Source of the DNA: Hyphomicrobiales bacterium | GTDB lineage: Bacteria; Pseudomonadota; Alphaproteobacteria; Rhizobiales; Kaistiaceae | Assembly: GCA_017305815.1 (NCBI GenBank) | Contig: JAFKJZ010000450.1 | Location: 1-11,786 of the forward strand | DNA length: 11,786 nucleotides | Direction of reading: 5' to 3' | In this document: one piece after another, positions 10,076-11,786 of the stretch | Layout: every line of letters starts with the position of its first letter | Numbering within the stretch: the stretch's first letter is position 1 | The notes under the pieces: generated by a model | Databases searched by the model: none | What the model was told of the DNA's origin: nothing | Seen by the model: the letters and a program-made list of their open reading frames with translations, nothing else | Program-made: the position numbers and the translations under genes

Positions 10076-10111
10076 CTTGGAACCGGTCGCGGGCTTGGAA
10101 CTGGACGCGGG
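10076..10111 (+). repeat. Two imperfect 18-base tandem units
   Basis: CTTGGAACCGGTCGCGGG (10076-10093) is followed directly by CTTGGAACTGGACGCGGG (10094-10111), matching at 16 of 18 bases. It lies in the 128-base gap between mtnP and apt. I see no strong promoter or terminator there. The repeat could be a short slippage duplication or a protein-binding site for apt. Confidence 0.6.
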
Positions 10112-10163
10112 CGCAAAGCTGGGGCAAGCCTAGGCAACCGTCCGCAGATATTCGAAAGCCGTC

Positions 10164-10706
10164 ATGACCTCTGCCCTGAACGACATCGCTGCCTCGATCC
10201 GCACCATTCCGGACTATCCAAAGCCCGGCGTGCAGTTTCGGGACATCACCACGCTGCTCGGCAATGCGCGCGCCTTCCGCCGCACGATCGATGAACTGGT
10301 CCAGCCCTGGGCCGGCGCGAAGATCGACCAGGTCGCCGGCATCGAGGCGCGCGGCTTCATCATCGGCGGCGCCGTGGCGCATCAGCTCTCGGCCGGCTTC
10401 GTGCCGATCCGCAAGAAAGGCAAGCTGCCCTACGACACGGTCAGCATGTCCTATGCGCTCGAATACGGCACCGACGAGATGGAGATGCATGTCGACGCCG
10501 TGGGCAAGGGCGACCGAGTCATTCTCGTCGACGATCTGATCGCGACCGGCGGCACGGCGGAGGGAGCGGTCAAGCTGCTGCGCCAGCGCGGCGCCATCGT
10601 CGAGGCCGCCTGCTTCATCATCGACCTGCCGGAACTCGGCGGCGCGGCGAAGCTCCGGGCGCTCGATGTTCCCGTTCGCACGCTGGTTACCTTCGAAGGT
10701 CACTGA
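10164..10706 (+). CDS. apt: Adenine phosphoribosyltransferase
   Basis: Apt joins adenine to PRPP to make AMP in the cytoplasmic purine salvage pathway. The 180-residue protein has family-typical length and features: [14 protein letters not shown] at 16-29, EARGFIIGG at 61-69, RKKGKLPY at 83-90 (the flexible loop) and the PRPP-binding motif [11 protein letters not shown] at 122-132. The start at ATG 10164 has only a weak ribosome binding site (GAAAG). It follows mtnP by 128 bases on the same strand, and adenine is the direct product of MtnP. The next gene begins one base after its stop codon, which points to a shared transcript. Confidence 0.96.
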   Translation: MTSALNDIAASIRTIPDYPKPGVQFRDITTLLGNARAFRRTIDELVQPWAGAKIDQVAGIEARGFIIGGAVAHQLSAGFVPIRKKGKLPYDTVSMSYALEYGTDEMEMHVDAVGKGDRVILVDDLIATGGTAEGAVKLLRQRGAIVEAACFIIDLPELGGAAKLRALDVPVRTLVTFEGH

Positions 10707-10707
10707 C

Positions 10708-11352
10708 ATGCCGGATTTCACGATCGTGATCGGCTCACGCCAATGGTCGAGCTGGTCGATGCGGCCCTGGCTGGCCCTGCGGCAGACCGGCGCGGCCTTC
10801 GATGAGATCGTGCTGCTGCACCGTACGCCGGCCGGCAAGGCCGAGGCCGTGGCGCTCGGCCCGACCGGGCTGGTCCCGCTTCTGATCGACCGCCGCGCGT
10901 CCGAGCCGCTGAAGGTCTGGGATTCGCTGGCGATCTGCGAATATCTGGCCGAGAGTTTTCCTGAGGCCGGGCTGTGGCCTGCCGACCGGGCCGCCCGCGC
11001 CGTGGCGCGCTCGGTCTCGGCCGAGATGCATTCGGGCTTCCGGCCGCTCCGGATGGCGCTTTCGATGGACCTGTTCGCGCATCTGCCGGGCATCGGCCTG
11101 GACGATCCCGGCGTCGCCGCCGATATCGCCCGGATCGACGCCATCTTCCGGGATAGTCGCGCCCAGTACGGCCAGGAGGGTCCGTATCTGTTCGGAAAGC
11201 GCACGATCGCCGACGCCATGTTCGCGCCGGTCGTCAGCCGCTTCCGCACCTATGAGCCGAAACTCTCCAGGCCGGCCGCGGAATATGTGGCCACAATGCT
11301 GGATGATGACGGCTTCAAGGCATGGGAAGATGCGGCGCGCCGCGAATTGTGA
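10708..11352 (+). CDS. Glutathione S-transferase family protein
   Basis: This is a 214-residue two-domain GST-like protein. The thioredoxin-like N-terminal domain (about 1-82) has the likely active-site region SRQWSSWSMRPW (10-21), the cis-proline in GLVPLL (P57), and DSLAICEYL (72-80) where glutathione's gamma-glutamyl group is normally held. The all-helical C-terminal domain (about 90-212) contains TIADAMFAPV (166-175), matching the family's helix-capping Asp motif. Ser or Cys near the start of the first helix, rather than Tyr, would be the expected catalytic type. ATG 10708 has GAAGGT seven bases before it and lies one base after the apt stop, so it is probably translationally coupled to apt. 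The substrate and role are unknown; the link to adenine salvage may be only positional. Confidence 0.88.
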   Translation: MPDFTIVIGSRQWSSWSMRPWLALRQTGAAFDEIVLLHRTPAGKAEAVALGPTGLVPLLIDRRASEPLKVWDSLAICEYLAESFPEAGLWPADRAARAVARSVSAEMHSGFRPLRMALSMDLFAHLPGIGLDDPGVAADIARIDAIFRDSRAQYGQEGPYLFGKRTIADAMFAPVVSRFRTYEPKLSRPAAEYVATMLDDDGFKAWEDAARREL

Positions 11353-11422
11353 GACTCTGGCGCGACTCGCCGATGCGTGAAGCAGGCGGCGCGCGTGTGG
11401 AGTAGTTCTTTGGGATGACGGC

Positions 11423-11786
11423 ATGACCTCCTTTCTCGACCTCTTCAAATGGGATCGGTTCGTTGCGACGTCGGTCATCGAACTGCTGTTCTGGCTGCTT
11501 GCGGCCATCGCCGTGCTGTTCGGCGTTTCCGGCCTGCTGAATGGCCTGGCGCTGGTGCAACTGGCGCCGGTCGCCGCCCTGATCACCATCGCCGTCAGCA
11601 TCATCGGCACGCTCGCCGCCGTCGTGTTGGCGCGGGTAGCCTGCGAGGCGGTGATCATGCTGTTCCGGGTCAATGAGAACCTGATGGACATTCGCGACAG
11701 CCTCGCCAATGCGGCGGAGCGTTCGCCTTATGTTGTGGCCGAGGCGCTGGTGATTCTGGATCCGATCGCCGCCGTGGTCGAGGACA
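11423..11786 (+). CDS. DUF4282-like membrane protein, N-terminal part (cut by window edge)
   Basis: This ORF opens at ATG 11423 and runs past the end of the window; 121 codons are visible. It starts MTSFLDLFKWDRFVATSVI. Two long hydrophobic segments lie at about 16-40 and 46-72, followed by the conserved-looking stretch CEAVIMLFRVNENLMDIRD (about 74-92). Two membrane helices followed by an FxxNENLxDIR motif match the DUF4282 family, whose function is unknown. The part after residue 95 is soluble and may continue with a further domain outside the window. No strong ribosome binding site is visible; TGGGA lies about nine bases upstream. A three-codon ORF (ATG 11415 to a TGA that overlaps this ATG) precedes it and may be chance. 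The gap to the GST gene (70 bases) shows no terminator. Confidence 0.75.
   Translation, partial: MTSFLDLFKWDRFVATSVIELLFWLLAAIAVLFGVSGLLNGLALVQLAPVAALITIAVSIIGTLAAVVLARVACEAVIMLFRVNENLMDIRDSLANAAERSPYVVAEALVILDPIAAVVED

Noticed and set aside
10049..10294. Plus-strand ORF between mtnP and apt
   Set aside because: It overlaps the start of apt in another frame, is built from the tandem repeat, and has no recognisable domain.

Overview
This GC-rich window looks like the chromosome of an alphaproteobacterium, most likely a member of the Hyphomicrobiales (Rhizobiales). The reasons are the protein sequences, the petA-petB-petC order with separate cytochrome b and c1 genes, the alphaproteobacterial style of HemF, TrmL and MtnP, and the intergenic palindromic repeat. 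It is mostly ordinary core-metabolism territory. I found no phage, transposon, CRISPR array, tRNA or rRNA, and no clearly new multi-gene system.

Region 1 (1-2280, minus strand) is the cytochrome bc1 operon, transcribed Rieske protein > cytochrome b > cytochrome c1, with cytochrome c1 cut off by the window edge just after its CxxCH haem motif. The striking point is that the Rieske gene is broken as written. A frameshifting internal deletion at about 1692-1698 removes the first [2Fe-2S]-binding loop, and the second loop survives only in another frame. Cytochrome b itself is intact but carries unusual residues (P152, S155) in the Qo-site cd1 helix.

Region 2 (2282-3435) holds a MarR-type regulator divergent from a small antibiotic-biosynthesis-monooxygenase (ABM) domain protein, with candidate promoters and repeated TTGCGC boxes between them. 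A very stable hairpin follows the ABM gene and separates it from the convergent ABC gene.

Region 3 (3440-7549, minus strand) carries two tandem, closely related full-length ABC exporter half-transporters (membrane domain plus ATPase domain). The roughly 420-base gap between them is not empty. It contains a 22-codon ORF with a strong ribosome binding site, hairpins over and after its stop codon, an intrinsic-terminator-like structure facing the plus strand, and an inverted repeat just after the first transporter. A leader-peptide or attenuation control of the downstream transporter is possible.

Region 4 (7612-11786, plus strand) holds trmL (tRNA wobble 2'-O-methylation) overlapping hemF (aerobic haem synthesis). 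A UUCG-capped palindrome follows, then mtnP and apt, which together turn methylthioadenosine into adenine and then AMP. A GST-family protein sits one base after apt, and a partial DUF4282 membrane protein runs off the right edge. hemF and petABC are functionally linked, because the bc1 complex needs haem.
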